A stretch of DNA of 64,000 bases from Flavisolibacter longurius (GCA_014163555.1 JACJGO010000026.1:1-64000), one strand, 5' to 3'. Shown: positions 52,262 to 62,700, counted from the first letter of the stretch. A program made the numbers and translations. Notes: generated by a model from the letters alone, not told the origin.

Positions 52262-52639
52262 ATGAACGACAATACTTGTATAAGGCTTTTTGCCGACCAA
52301 GAGCAGATTAAGGATTGTAAGAACAAACTGAAGACTGCTCAAAAATCTTTTGCAAGTCTGTCAAACATATTGGCCTTAGCAGGCAATGAAGTAAGACTGA
52401 AGATTGTTTACCTGTTGGAAGAAGAAAAAGAACTATGCCCCTGCGACCTCGCTGATATTTTAGGCATGAGCATTCCGGCTGTATCACAGCATCTTAGAAA
52501 ATTAAAAGACGGCAACATTGTAGAGACGAGAAAGGAAGGTCAAACCATTTACTACTCGCTAACGCAAGAGAACTTAAAAATTTTGAAACCTTTCTTCAAG
52601 CACATCAACCAACAGACACAAAAACTGGAAACGGCATGA
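52262..52639 (+). CDS. ArsR/SmtB-family metalloregulator
   Basis: A 125-residue winged-helix repressor (ILALAGNEVRLKIVYLLEEE, DILGMSIPAVSQHLRKLKDG). A CxC metal site lies at the start of the recognition unit, Cys59-Pro-Cys61 (KELCPCDL), with further N-terminal cysteines (Cys6, Cys19), as in ArsR- or CadC-type thiol sensors. It overlaps merTP by 4 nt and should release the operator at 52218-52237 when mercury or a similar soft metal binds. The start at ATG 52262 follows that palindrome. The longer frame reads through it. Confidence 0.9.
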   Translation: MNDNTCIRLFADQEQIKDCKNKLKTAQKSFASLSNILALAGNEVRLKIVYLLEEEKELCPCDLADILGMSIPAVSQHLRKLKDGNIVETRKEGQTIYYSLTQENLKILKPFFKHINQQTQKLETA

Positions 52640-53265
52640 TTAGTCTAAAATCATCAAACTCCTTCACCAGTGCGGGAGTTTTATCAGCTATTGCAGCTTC
52701 GCTTTGTTGCATTACACCTGTCATAGCCTTGCTTGCAGGGAGCAGTAGCATTGCTGCAAACGTTTCATGGATAGAACCGGCAAGACCCTATTTAATAGGA
52801 CTATCAATAGCTGTTCTTGCCTTTGCCTGGTATGCAAAATTGAAACCTGCTAAAACGGCCGATATGGATTGCAATTGCGAAACAACGAAGAAGGCGTCAT
52901 TCTTTCAGTCTAAAAGATTTCTTGGTATCGTTACAGTGTTTGCTATTCTAATGATGGCATTTCCATTGTATGCGAAAATGTTCTATCCAAAACCCAAAGT
53001 ACAGGCAGCAACAGTTGCCGTTGTTGACAACAAACAACAGGCAAAGTTCACCATACAGGGCATGACCTGCGCAGGCTGTGAAGAGCATGTAAACAATGAA
53101 CTATCTAAAGTGAGGGGCGTATTAGCTTATCAAACTTCTTATGCAACAATGAGCAGCCTGGTCACTTACGATGGCTCAAAAGTTGACCTAAAAACCATTG
53201 GGGCGGCCATTGATAAAACAGGGTATAAAGTAGAAGGTTACAAACTAATTACCGAGAAGAAATAG
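52636..53265 (+). CDS. merTP: Mercuric transport protein MerTP (MerT fused to MerP)
   Basis: A 209-residue membrane protein. The N-terminal part has three membrane segments with the paired Cys24-Cys25 before ITP (SLCCITPVIALLAG) and a cytoplasmic Cys-x-Cys pair (DCNC, 79-81). The C-terminal part is an HMA domain with GMTCAGC (Cys145, Cys148). This is the Bacteroidetes-type MerT-MerP fusion that brings Hg(II) into the cell. A mercuric reductase would be expected nearby, but none is in this window. Confidence 0.88.
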   Translation: MISLKSSNSFTSAGVLSAIAASLCCITPVIALLAGSSSIAANVSWIEPARPYLIGLSIAVLAFAWYAKLKPAKTADMDCNCETTKKASFFQSKRFLGIVTVFAILMMAFPLYAKMFYPKPKVQAATVAVVDNKQQAKFTIQGMTCAGCEEHVNNELSKVRGVLAYQTSYATMSSLVTYDGSKVDLKTIGAAIDKTGYKVEGYKLITEKK

Positions 53266-53267
53266 CA

Positions 53268-53483
53268 ATGGGAAAAATAATCACACTACAATCAACAATC
53301 ACTTGTCCTAAATGTGGCTTTCTGAAAGAAGAAACCATGCCCACAGATGCTTGCACGTACTTCTATAAATGCACCCATTGTGAGACGGTCTTAAAACCAA
53401 AGCAAGGGGATTGCTGTGTATTTTGTAGCTATGGTACGGTAAAATGTCCACCAATACAGGATGGTGTTTCCTGCTGTTCCTGA
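53268..53483 (+). CDS. Small GDCCVFCSYG-type cysteine-rich protein of mer operons
   Basis: A 71-residue protein with three CxxC or CC clusters: TCPKCGF, YKCTHCE and GDCCVFCSYGTVKCPP. The GDCCxxCSYG segment marks a small family found next to merT-type genes. It is 2 nt from merTP. Probably a soluble metal-binding protein. Its exact role is unknown. Confidence 0.8.
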   Translation: MGKIITLQSTITCPKCGFLKEETMPTDACTYFYKCTHCETVLKPKQGDCCVFCSYGTVKCPPIQDGVSCCS

Positions 53484-53492
53484 CAAAGAACC

Positions 53493-54014
53493 ATGCTAAT
53501 AGATAAATACCTTTCTGCCTATGACTTTACCGAGTTTCACTCCATTAAGGTCAAGGCTTCGGGAAATGATTTGTACAACAAGATGCTAAGCTGTGACTTT
53601 AGTCGCAGCTTTTTAATTCGGATTCTTTTTGGGTTAAGAGGAATGCCAAAGCATATTTACACCATCGAGCATCTTACCAACATGGGCTTTGTCAAGCTGG
53701 GTGAACAACCAGGCAAAGAAATTGTTTATGGCATTGTTACAACCAGTTCTACATTCAACTGTTGCCTGTCCAACGTTACTCCGGCATCATTCATTCAAAA
53801 TACAAATGTTTCCATAATAAAAGCAGCTATCAATTTCCAGTTGGAAGAACTGAACAATTCAACTCATCTCATATCTACTGAAACAAGAGTTTGGTGTGGC
53901 AGCCGTGCAAGGAGAAAAAAGTTTCGGTTATATTGGTTCTTTGTAAAACCGTTTAGTCAACTCATAAGGAAATCTATGCTGAAACAAATGAAGCGGCAAA
54001 TTCTTAAACCTTAA
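53493..54014 (+). CDS. Hypothetical protein (possible SRPBCC fold)
   Basis: A 173-residue protein starting MLIDKYLSAYDFTEFHSIKV. The layout (N-terminal helix-strand, central KLGEQPGKEIVYGIVTT, strand LISTETRVWC and a long C-terminal helix ending LIRKSMLKQMKRQI) resembles START/SRPBCC-like proteins. It is 9 nt after the mer-operon small gene and probably in the same transcript. Confidence 0.5.
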   Translation: MLIDKYLSAYDFTEFHSIKVKASGNDLYNKMLSCDFSRSFLIRILFGLRGMPKHIYTIEHLTNMGFVKLGEQPGKEIVYGIVTTSSTFNCCLSNVTPASFIQNTNVSIIKAAINFQLEELNNSTHLISTETRVWCGSRARRKKFRLYWFFVKPFSQLIRKSMLKQMKRQILKP

Positions 54015-54032
54015 ATGTTTTAAGCACGAAGT

Positions 54033-54449
54033 ATGAAAATGCAAAAAACCACTCCGGCATTGCCTGTTCAGGATATAAAAGCATCATGCTCTTACTATAC
54101 AAATCGCTTGGGGTTTACTATTCGCCACCAGGAAGAATCGTTTGCCATTGCCGTTCGAGATGAAATCGAAATACATTTATGGCAGGCTTGTGATAAGTCA
54201 TGGAAATGGCGAAGCATTTTTTTAGCTCTTAAACCAATTTGGTCTGGCGCAGAAACCTTCATTGCAGGCACGGCCAGTTGCAGAATACAAGTACAAGGCG
54301 TTGATGAATTGTTTGAAGAGTACAAAAAGCAAGGTGTTTTACACAGTCCTGATACGGTGGTGGAAGAACAGTATTGGGGACATAGAGAATTTCCGGTTGT
54401 GGACAATCACCGAAACCTGCTTACTTTCTACGAAGTAATCAAACCTTAA
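54033..54449 (+). CDS. VOC family protein (bleomycin-resistance-like)
   Basis: A 138-residue vicinal-oxygen-chelate protein. It has TPALPVQDIKASCSYYTNRL, GFTIRHQEESFAIAVRD with EIHLWQA, and ends REFPVVDNHRNLLTFYEV. The strand pattern matches drug-binding (BLMA-type) more than metal-dependent members. It overlaps the convergent P-type ATPase gene by 11 nt. Confidence 0.75.
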   Translation: MKMQKTTPALPVQDIKASCSYYTNRLGFTIRHQEESFAIAVRDEIEIHLWQACDKSWKWRSIFLALKPIWSGAETFIAGTASCRIQVQGVDELFEEYKKQGVLHSPDTVVEEQYWGHREFPVVDNHRNLLTFYEVIKP

Positions 54450-56433
54450 TCTTTTGTATCCGCACTGCATTTAAAATTGCCAACAACGCCACTCCCACAT
54501 CGGCTATCACCGCTTCCCACAAAGAGGCCACTCCACCGGCACCTAAAATCAGCACAATCACCTTCACCGACATTGCAAGAGTGATATTCTGCCAAACAAT
54601 GTTTCGGGTAATTTTTCCAATCCTGATAGCCGAAACAATCTTGGAAGGTTGATCGTTCTGAATAACGATGTCCGCCGTTTCAATCGTAGCATCACTTCCT
54701 AAGCCGCCCATTGCAATTCCGGCGTCCGCCAATGCAACCACAGGGGCATCATTTACACCGTCACCGACAAATGCTAAGTGCTTGCCTTCGTTCTTTAGCT
54801 TCTGCACCTTCTCTACCTTGCCTTCCGGCAGCAAATCGCCATAGGCTTCATCAATGCCAATCTTTTTTGCCACCTGGTCAACAACGGTTTGTTTGTCACC
54901 GGAGAGCATCACGGTTTTGATATTGAGGTTGTGCATTTCCTTAATGGCTGCTTCCGCATCCTCTTTGATTTCGTCGGCAATGGTGATGTAACCGGCGTAT
55001 TGATTATTGACTGCAACAACAACAATCGTATCTACCAACTGCTCTACTTCTGAGGGAAAAGAGACGTTGAACTTGCGAAGCAATTTTAGATTTCCTGCCA
55101 ACACTTCCTTGCCTTCAATTTTTCCTTTCAATCCATGCCCGGCTATTTCTTCTACATCGGTTGCCTTTGTGCCTTTATCCAAATCACCGGCATATTCAGT
55201 AACAGCCTTACCAACAGGATGGGTAGAGTTTCGTTCCAAGGCCGCCGCAAGCCGTACCAATTCATTTTTATCAATGCCATCCGGTACTACTTGCTGTACT
55301 TTAAAAACGCCTTTTGTGAGTGTGCCCGTCTTGTCCATCACAACGGCGTTCACTTTCGTCATCACATCCAAAAAGTTTCCACCTTTAAACAAAATACCAT
55401 TGCGTGAAGCCAGTCCAATGCCGCCGAAGTAGCCGAGCGGAATAGAAACCACCAACGCACAAGGACAACTAATGACAAGGAAAACCAACGCCCTGTAAAA
55501 CCAGGTTTGAAAATCATAGTTATCTACAAAGAAGTAGGGGACCAAACAAACCGCTAAGGCCAGGAAGAAAACGATAGGTGTATAGACTTTTGCAAAGCGG
55601 GAAATGAAAAGTTGCGTTTGCGATTTGCGGGCCGTTGCATCCTGCACCATCTCTAAAATCTTGCTCAACTTACTGTCCTTAAACAATGCCGCTACTTTTA
55701 CCTCAGCCACCGTGTTCAGGTTAATCATGCCTGCCAATATCTTTTCACCCTTATACTTGGTATCAGGCTTGCTTTCACCGGTTAGAGCTGCGGTATTAAA
55801 AGAGGCATTTTCTGATAGCAGCTCACCGTCAAGCGCCACTTTCTCGCCGGGCTTGATTTGAATGGTTTCTTCTAACTGCACCTGGGAAGGGTTAACAACC
55901 TGGGCACTTCCGTTTCGCAAAACCGTTACTTCGTCGGGACGAATATCGAGCAGTGCTTTGATGCTACGTTTGGCCCTGTTGACGGCAGCTTCCTGAAACC
56001 ACTCGCCGATTTGATAAAACACCATCACTGCCACGCCTTCCTCGTATTCGCCAATGATAAAAGCGCCAATAGTGGCAACGCTCATCAGCACAAACTCGTT
56101 GAAAAAATCGCCACGTTTGGATTTGCGAAAGGCAAGGTCTAAAACTTTTCTACCCGCAAGCAGGTAAGCAACCAGATTTACACCAAGTGCAACCGTTTTT
56201 GGAAGTTCCAGTTTAAAACCGTATTCCAAAACCAACAGCACAATTAAAATGGCCAAAGCCAGCAGCAGATCCCAATGGTTTCTCCAACCGTCCTTGTCTT
56301 TTTCAACTCCTTTTCCTGCTTTGGCGTGGTCGTGCCCATCGGTGTCAGCTTGTGCTTTTTCCATCGGGCTATTTGTAATCTTTGACAATTCGTCCAGGGC
56401 TAAACCCTTGTTGTTTTCGTTATTTTGTTCCAT
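54439..56433 (-). CDS. Heavy-metal P1B-type ATPase (Zn/Cd/Pb exporter)
   Basis: A 664-residue pump. Motifs are ALTGES (actuator), SCPCALVVSIP (CPC in TM6), VMDKTGTLTKG (phosphorylation Asp), AGHGLKG (HP-region) and FVGDGVNDAPVVA. The CPC with downstream ladder (IADVGVALLAILNAVRIQKI) fits the ZntA/CadA group. The N-terminus lacks an HMA domain and carries HDHAK instead. It is the last gene of the minus-strand metal efflux operon that starts beyond the right edge. Confidence 0.92.
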   Translation of the reverse strand: MEQNNENNKGLALDELSKITNSPMEKAQADTDGHDHAKAGKGVEKDKDGWRNHWDLLLALAILIVLLVLEYGFKLELPKTVALGVNLVAYLLAGRKVLDLAFRKSKRGDFFNEFVLMSVATIGAFIIGEYEEGVAVMVFYQIGEWFQEAAVNRAKRSIKALLDIRPDEVTVLRNGSAQVVNPSQVQLEETIQIKPGEKVALDGELLSENASFNTAALTGESKPDTKYKGEKILAGMINLNTVAEVKVAALFKDSKLSKILEMVQDATARKSQTQLFISRFAKVYTPIVFFLALAVCLVPYFFVDNYDFQTWFYRALVFLVISCPCALVVSIPLGYFGGIGLASRNGILFKGGNFLDVMTKVNAVVMDKTGTLTKGVFKVQQVVPDGIDKNELVRLAAALERNSTHPVGKAVTEYAGDLDKGTKATDVEEIAGHGLKGKIEGKEVLAGNLKLLRKFNVSFPSEVEQLVDTIVVVAVNNQYAGYITIADEIKEDAEAAIKEMHNLNIKTVMLSGDKQTVVDQVAKKIGIDEAYGDLLPEGKVEKVQKLKNEGKHLAFVGDGVNDAPVVALADAGIAMGGLGSDATIETADIVIQNDQPSKIVSAIRIGKITRNIVWQNITLAMSVKVIVLILGAGGVASLWEAVIADVGVALLAILNAVRIQKIKV

Positions 56434-56437
56434 GATG

Positions 56438-57052
56438 CTATTGAATAAAAAATGAGATAATTCCGGTTGCCACCAATGTTAAGCCCGTAATGATGCCTGC
56501 ATTGTGCTCCCACTTGTGCCAATTCAATTTCAGTAACCCTTTATATACCACCCTTACCCAAATCATCATTCCGGTAATCGTGATAATGGAATACATGACG
56601 GCAAGTAAGGCCATCATATACCAACCCTTCGCACCCGCTAATAAAAAATAGGCTTCTATCTCCATACAGGGTGATAGAAACATAGCAATAACAAGTGCGG
56701 TAATAATTGATGCCTTTGTTTTCTTTTCCAGTTTCGTCTTCTCTACCTGAAAGTGATGATGCCTGTAATGCTGCCTAATAAAGTAGAGGCCAAGCAAAAC
56801 AAGTATAGCCGGTGCAATGATGTGCGTAAAATGGTCAAGATGGTGAGATAACTCTTCGCCGATCAGCCCAAGCATTACGCCAATGATTACAGTGCTAAAC
56901 ACATGAGACAAACCGGCTATCAGTGTTATTCGGCTTGTCTCCGCCAAGCTCCATCCTTCCTTTCTGCCGATAGCCAAAACGGGTAACCAATGATTTGGAA
57001 TCAAGGCATGAAGAAGGCTGATGATAAAGCTCCCGGCTAAGAGTTGAATCAT
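56438..57052 (-). CDS. NicO/RcnA-like or UreH-like membrane protein
   Basis: A 204-residue protein with six likely membrane segments and His-rich loops (HALIPNHWLPV, SHHLDHFTHII, RQHYRHHHFQVE). The layout is like the nickel/cobalt efflux (RcnA/NicO) and UreH-like families. Position between methyltransferase and P-type ATPase genes in a metal efflux operon supports metal transport. It overlaps the methyltransferase gene by 4 nt. Confidence 0.6.
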   Translation of the reverse strand: MIQLLAGSFIISLLHALIPNHWLPVLAIGRKEGWSLAETSRITLIAGLSHVFSTVIIGVMLGLIGEELSHHLDHFTHIIAPAILVLLGLYFIRQHYRHHHFQVEKTKLEKKTKASIITALVIAMFLSPCMEIEAYFLLAGAKGWYMMALLAVMYSIITITGMMIWVRVVYKGLLKLNWHKWEHNAGIITGLTLVATGIISFFIQ

Positions 57053-57702
57053 AACTTGACTGCTTTATTAATGGAAATAGTGCCCCCTATCGTTCTGAAA
57101 TGGTTCAACTCCGAAACCGATCCAAAGCCGCTTTGCAAAAGCATTGCCGGTACTAAGCCTTTTACGCTACTATTGGTGGTCTTAAACCCGTCCAGAAACT
57201 GAACCCAATAAAACAGCAGCCTTGAAAAGCGGTCTTTGGGTTTGCCCCAATCGGCAATGCAAAACTCGCCGCCGGGTTTGAGCACCCGTAACACTTCTTT
57301 AAACGTCTTAACCTTGTCTTCATCAGTAAGATGATGAATCATCAAGCTGCTGGTTACAACGTCAAAATGATTATCAGCGAATGGCAAGTCGTAGGACATG
57401 CCCTTTATCAGCTCAACATCGGTGTTAGTCTGTTGCGCTTTTGCTTTGGCAATCGCCAAAATCTTAGTGTCTCCATCGAGCCCGGTAACCCTCGCCGTTG
57501 GATGCGCCTTTTTCAACATGATTGCCAAGGTTCCGGTGCCCGTTCCAATGTCAAGCATTTGTTCATGGTGCTTGTTTGAAATGCTTCGTACTAAAAAAGT
57601 TTTCCAAACTTGCTCTTTCAAAAACGTTTGAATGAGGAAGTCATAGAACTTAGTTAGCCAGTTGTATTTCAAAGCCGGTATGTATAATTTATCGTCTGCC
57701 AT
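57049..57702 (-). CDS. SAM-dependent methyltransferase
   Basis: A 217-residue class I methyltransferase with motif I LDIGTGTGTLAIML, motif II VTGLDGDTKILAIA and later DVVTSSLMIHHLTDEDKVKT plus LRVLKPGGEFCIADWG. It resembles UbiE-like enzymes. In this metal operon it could methylate a metal or metalloid, but nothing in the sequence shows it. Confidence 0.8.
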   Translation of the reverse strand: MADDKLYIPALKYNWLTKFYDFLIQTFLKEQVWKTFLVRSISNKHHEQMLDIGTGTGTLAIMLKKAHPTARVTGLDGDTKILAIAKAKAQQTNTDVELIKGMSYDLPFADNHFDVVTSSLMIHHLTDEDKVKTFKEVLRVLKPGGEFCIADWGKPKDRFSRLLFYWVQFLDGFKTTNSSVKGLVPAMLLQSGFGSVSELNHFRTIGGTISINKAVKL

Positions 57703-57753
57703 TTCTACATCTTTTTATTTGTTTTAAAATGTGTTTGTGGGATGCACAACCTG

Positions 57754-57981
57754 TTATCCTCGCTTAGCAACGGAGCCTCTCCTTATTCCGAAATAGAGTA
57801 ACAGGATTGTAAGTGCCGCTGATGCCGCCAAATTCGCTATCCGCATTGACTTTGTGACCTTCAGTCCGAATAGGCGAATGATGCAATCATCGTACACCAA
57901 AAAGAAAATGTTGTCAATTACGTCTTTCGCAAAGAAGCCCGAAAAGAACAAGGCGATTACTTTTCCCGTGCTGATTTTCAT
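57754..57981 (-). CDS. Small membrane protein of the efflux operon
   Basis: A 75-residue protein with a hydrophobic N-terminus (GKVIALFFSGFFAKDVIDNI) and a clear C-terminal membrane segment (ANLAASAALTILLLYFGIRR). Not recognised. It lies 18 nt past the preceding operon gene. Confidence 0.5.
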   Translation of the reverse strand: MKISTGKVIALFFSGFFAKDVIDNIFFLVYDDCIIRLFGLKVTKSMRIANLAASAALTILLLYFGIRRGSVAKRG

Positions 57982-57999
57982 AATTGAAGTTTATAGGTT

Positions 58000-58458
58000 T
58001 TAGAAAGTGCTCGCCTTCATTTGCAAGATGTGTTTGAGCGCCTCGTTCATTGCCAATTGTTTATCCCCAAAAGCCGTATCAAGGGTAACGGTTATTGTCC
58101 CTTTGGAAGAAATGGCGGCGCTGCATATACCTGCTATTTGCGAAAAGGCTTCGTTCAGCGAAGGGGCAAATGCACTTGCCCTGTACGGATCAGCAATGCC
58201 GCTGATGCCGGACGGAAACCGCACACTCATTGACAAAATGTTGGTGCCGCTTTCTGAAACGGTTTGTTCAATTTCCCGCATTGGCAATTCTTCCATCTGA
58301 TAACTTATGAAAAGCTCCACATGGCTCCGTTCGTTCTCCTCAATTATCAATACCTGCTCCACAGAATCGAGCCGTTTCAAAGCGGCAGTGAGTTCTGCAT
58401 TCCATTGGTTATTCACGTCCGGCTTGTCAGCCTCTATGAAAAGTTGAATTGGTTCCAT
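58000..58458 (-). CDS. Hypothetical protein with two ferredoxin-like (HMA-like) halves
   Basis: A 152-residue protein. The first half (ELTAALKRLDSVEQVLIIEE) and the second (SLNEAFSQIAGICSAAISSK, then ITVTLDTAFGD) each have the strand-helix-strand order of an HMA-type metal-binding fold. Neither has a CxxC, so soft-metal chelation as in MerP is not expected. It sits between czcB and the small membrane protein gene. Confidence 0.5.
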   Translation of the reverse strand: MEPIQLFIEADKPDVNNQWNAELTAALKRLDSVEQVLIIEENERSHVELFISYQMEELPMREIEQTVSESGTNILSMSVRFPSGISGIADPYRASAFAPSLNEAFSQIAGICSAAISSKGTITVTLDTAFGDKQLAMNEALKHILQMKASTF

Positions 58459-58467
58459 TTTCCTTGA

Positions 58468-59730
58468 TTAATGTTCTTCTTCCTCACCGCCTTTGGCTTT
58501 TGAAAGAATGTAATTGGCACCCTTCACTACCACTTTAGGGTTTTTTCCTTCATTACCAATCGTCGTAATTTTAATATAACCTAACTCACTGACGCCTGTT
58601 GCCACTTCTATCATTTTAAAACGAACGGGTTCACCGGCAGGTTCTTTCTCATCTTCCTCCGCTTCTTTCTTCTCATTGTGCTCTTCTTTCGCTTCTTCAT
58701 CTACCACAAAAATGTAGTTCTTGCCCTCTGACCGAACCACTGCATCAATGGGAACGGCTGTTACCTGCGAACTGCCCACTGCCACCAATGCCGTTACATA
58801 CATGCCCGGTATCAATCCGTAAGTATTGGCATTTTCAATCACGGCATGAACGATGATGCCCTTGCTTTCGTCCTCAAAAGATTTGTTGATGCCGTAAATG
58901 CGGCCTACAATTTCTCGGTTGTTCTGATTGGTGAGAATGAAGCTTACTTTCTGTCCAACCTTTACTTTAAACAAGTCTTTTTCGTACACGACCAAATCGC
59001 AATGGATTTGAGAGTTGTCAATTATTTCCATCAACGAATTACCCGGCTGTGCAAACGTGCCGGTGTTCACGCCAATATGCCCAACCGTACCGCTGATGGG
59101 CGCATATACATTCATTTGCGTGGCGATGTTGCCCTTTGCCACCGTACCGGGGTTCACGCCTAATTGCCGAAGCCTTTTTTCCATTGCGCCCAATCTTGCC
59201 CGTTCTGAATTGTAGTTGGCTTGTGCTTCCTGCAATTTGCGTTTGGTGCCGGCGTTGGCCTCATCCAGTTCCTGCTGCCGCTTTAATTCGGCGGCAGTGA
59301 AAGAAAACGCATTTTTGACGGTAACATATTCCTCTTGTATTTGCGCCAGTTCGGTGTTTTCAATTGTTGCCAAAACCTGTCCTTTCTTCACCCATTGCCC
59401 TTCAAGAGGATAAATGCGTTTGATGACACCGCCCATCAAAACGTTCACATCGGCTTGCAGTTGCGGGGGTACGGCTAACTGGCCGCTGGCTTTAATGACA
59501 TCGCTCAGGTTCTTTAATTCAATGGTGCCCAGTTCAATGCCCACCGCCTCCATTTGTTCAGCCGTTAGCTCTATGCCTTCCTCGTGTTCGGCGGCTTCGC
59601 TCTCCTTAGTTGTTGTCGTATCAGTTTTTGAAACTTCTGTTTTTGCGCTGTTCCCGCAACTTGCCAAAAAGCTGCCGACGACAACAGCGGCCACCAGGCA
59701 AAATCGTTTATGAATGAATTGTACTGTCAT
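58468..59730 (-). CDS. RND efflux periplasmic adaptor (CzcB/CusB-like), lipoprotein
   Basis: A 420-residue membrane-fusion protein. The lipoprotein signal ends VGSFLASCGNS. Barrel-sandwich/lipoyl halves lie at GGVIKRIYPLEGQWVKKGQV and VYAPISGTVGHIGVNTGTFA, with a coiled coil between them (ELKRQQELDEANAGTKRKLQ). Acidic/His-rich stretches (AAEHEEGIEL, EEEEH) may bind metal. It should link the CzcA pump to the TolC-like part, which here is fused to CzcA. Confidence 0.88.
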   Translation of the reverse strand: MTVQFIHKRFCLVAAVVVGSFLASCGNSAKTEVSKTDTTTTKESEAAEHEEGIELTAEQMEAVGIELGTIELKNLSDVIKASGQLAVPPQLQADVNVLMGGVIKRIYPLEGQWVKKGQVLATIENTELAQIQEEYVTVKNAFSFTAAELKRQQELDEANAGTKRKLQEAQANYNSERARLGAMEKRLRQLGVNPGTVAKGNIATQMNVYAPISGTVGHIGVNTGTFAQPGNSLMEIIDNSQIHCDLVVYEKDLFKVKVGQKVSFILTNQNNREIVGRIYGINKSFEDESKGIIVHAVIENANTYGLIPGMYVTALVAVGSSQVTAVPIDAVVRSEGKNYIFVVDEEAKEEHNEKKEAEEDEKEPAGEPVRFKMIEVATGVSELGYIKITTIGNEGKNPKVVVKGANYILSKAKGGEEEEH

Positions 59731-59733
59731 GAC

Positions 59734-62700
59734 TTATTGAATTCCTTTTAAGTAATTAATGTTAATGGCCGCTTCGTTCAGCAGGCGCAAGGCTTCCAGA
59801 TATTGCAGCTTGGTTTGCGCTGCTTGCGTAAGGTTTTGCACCAACTCCACATAACTGATTTCGCCCTTGCTAAACGCAAAGCGGGACACACGGATTTGTT
59901 CATTGGCAACGCTGATGCCGTTGGTTTGGTAAAATGTCACTCGTTCACTATGCTTTTGATATTGCTCAAATGCTTGTTGTGCTTCGCTATTGATTTGCCA
60001 CTGTGCCGCAGCCAATTCGGTTTGCGCAATGTTGCTGGCAATTTGTTCGGCTTGTACTCTCGACTTAAATGCCTTGGTGCCGAAAAGCGGCAGAGAAACA
60101 CCAACTTCAAAACCGCCCATGCGGGTGCCGGGAAAGTATTTACGGTTGATGCCTGCCGGGTCAAATCCCTTCCAAACAAACTGATGATAATAACCAAGTG
60201 AAAAATCAGGTAGCCGCTTTGTTCTTTCAAGAGCCACCCTTGACTGTGCCAAAGCCACGTTTTGCTGATAGTACCGTAATAATGGATTTTGAGCCGTGAC
60301 GGTATCAAGAACCACCGGCTCCACCGGGTAAGCGGCGCTATCTATGCTGCCGATATTGATAAGAGAAGTGTTTGTTTGCTGCCTTAGTTGCGCCTCGTAA
60401 ACCCGCAAGTCCGCTTCGGCATCTTTGCGTTGCAACTGCACTTCAAAGTAGGAGTTCTGTGCCGTCAGCCGTTCCAGGTTGGATGTTTCACCGGCCTTGT
60501 ACCGCACATCGGCTTTGTTGAAAAAGTCTTTGTACAGACTATCGAGGTACAACAACAGGTTTATCTTTTCCTGCGTGTAGAGGTAATTGTAATACGCCTG
60601 CTTAATGTTGCGCACTACTTCGGCTTGCGTTACCTGTATGGATGATTGTGAAAGTTTGGTTTGCTGTTCAAAAACCGTTCGCTGTTTTTTGTAAACAGTA
60701 GGCAACGAAAAAGTTTGAATAACGCCAATAGAGTTGTCAATGTTGCCGCCACTGGTGGGGTCTTGCGCCAACCGGAAGTCTGTCCTTGGAACGTCAAAGG
60801 CTGCACCTTGCAAGGCCCTGTTCTGTGCAACCTCCAAACCACCCCTTTTTAGCCGCAGGTTGTTTTCGTTGGCAGCTTGTATGAGTGTGGTTAGGTCAGG
60901 CCGCTGTTGTGCATTGGTCTTCATTGCACCTAACCCAATCATTAGCAAAAGCAACAACGCAGCGGGTTTGACAATGACTTTTTTCGGCCTACGGGAAAAC
61001 AGAATATACAGGCACGGAAGCACGAATAAGGTGAGGAAGGTTGCCGATAACAAGCCGCCAATAACCACCGTTGCCAGTGGCTTTTGCACTTCGGCACCTG
61101 CTCCGGTTGAAAGGGCCATTGGAAGAAAACCCAATGAAGCAACAGCCGCCGTCATAATCACGGGTCGCAACCGCACCCTCGTTCCTTCCATCACCCGCTG
61201 ATAAATGTCATCCATGCCTTCTTCACGGAGTTGATTGAAATAGCCTATGAGAACAATTCCGTTTAAAACGGCAACGCCAAACAAAGCGATGAAGCCTACA
61301 CCGGCGGAGATGCTGAACGGCATTCCCCTTATTAGTAAAGCAAAGACGCCGCCAATAATGGACAACGGAACGGCTGTAAAAATCAGCAGCGTTTGCGGAA
61401 CCGATTTAAACGTAGCGTATAGCAAAACAAGAATGAGAAGCAAGGCAGCCGGTACCGCAATGGATAAGCGGCTCTTGGCTTCTTTGAGGTTTTGAAATTG
61501 TCCACCGTAAGTGATGTAATAACCCGAAGGCAATTTGATGTTGCTATTGATAAGTTGCTGAATTTCCTGCACTGTGCTTTCCACGTCTCTGTCCTTAACG
61601 TTGAAGCCTACATAAATCCTGCGCCTACCATCTTCTCTTGACACTTGAGCTGGAGCATCTTTAAATTCAATGTTGGCAACCTGGTTCAGCGGCACACGGT
61701 TTCCGGTGGGTAACGGGATGTACAGGTTTTCAATGTTGGAAACATCTTCCCGCAAATCACGTTGCAGGCGCACCACCATATCAAAACGCTTTTCGCCTTC
61801 AAATACAACACCTGCCGTGTTGCCTGCGAAAGCAGATTGCAACACCATGTTTACATCGCTGATGCTTAGGCCATATTGTGCCATCTTATCCCGGTTGTAT
61901 TCAACGGTAATTTGCGGCAAGCCTGACACCCTTTCAACAAAGGGTTCGCCAACACCATCTACTTTGGCAATCAGCTTTGAAATGCTTTCGGCTTGTTGGG
62001 CTAAAATGTCCAAGTCCTCGCCGTATATCTTCACCGCTACGTCCTGGCGTATGCCGGTCATTAGTTCATTAAATCGCATCTGCATTGGTTGGGTGATTTC
62101 TACGTTAACACCGGGAAGCACCGCTAACGCTTCTTCCATTTTCTCCATCATTTCAAGCCGGTTTTCCGCCGACACCCATTCTTCCTTCGGCTTCATGGCC
62201 ACCATCATATCGCCACGTTCCACCGGCATCGGGTCGGTTGGGATTTCGGCACTGCCGATACGGGTAACTATCTGCTTTATCTCCGGGAATTTTTTCTTCA
62301 GAATTTTTTCCGCCTTGGTAAACGCATCAATGGTTTGTGTCAGCGATGTGCCCTGCGACATGGAAATTTCAACCGTTAAATCGCCTTCCTCCAAAGTGGG
62401 AATGAACTCGCCGCCCATTTTGCTGAAGATGATAACCGTAAAAATGAACAAGGCGAAGGTTAAGGTCACGGTTGTCTTTTTCCACCGAAGAATAAAGGCA
62501 AGCGAAGGCCGGTACAACCGCTGCAAAAAATTCATTATCCTATCCGAAATCGTTTTCTTGTGCACGGTGCTTTTACTTAAAAACAAAGCACTCATCATGG
62601 GCACATAAGTGAGGGATAAAATGAAGGCACCAAGAATGGCAAAGGCTACCGTTTGCGCCATTGGCTTGAACATCTTGCCTTCTATGCCCACCAAAGCAAA

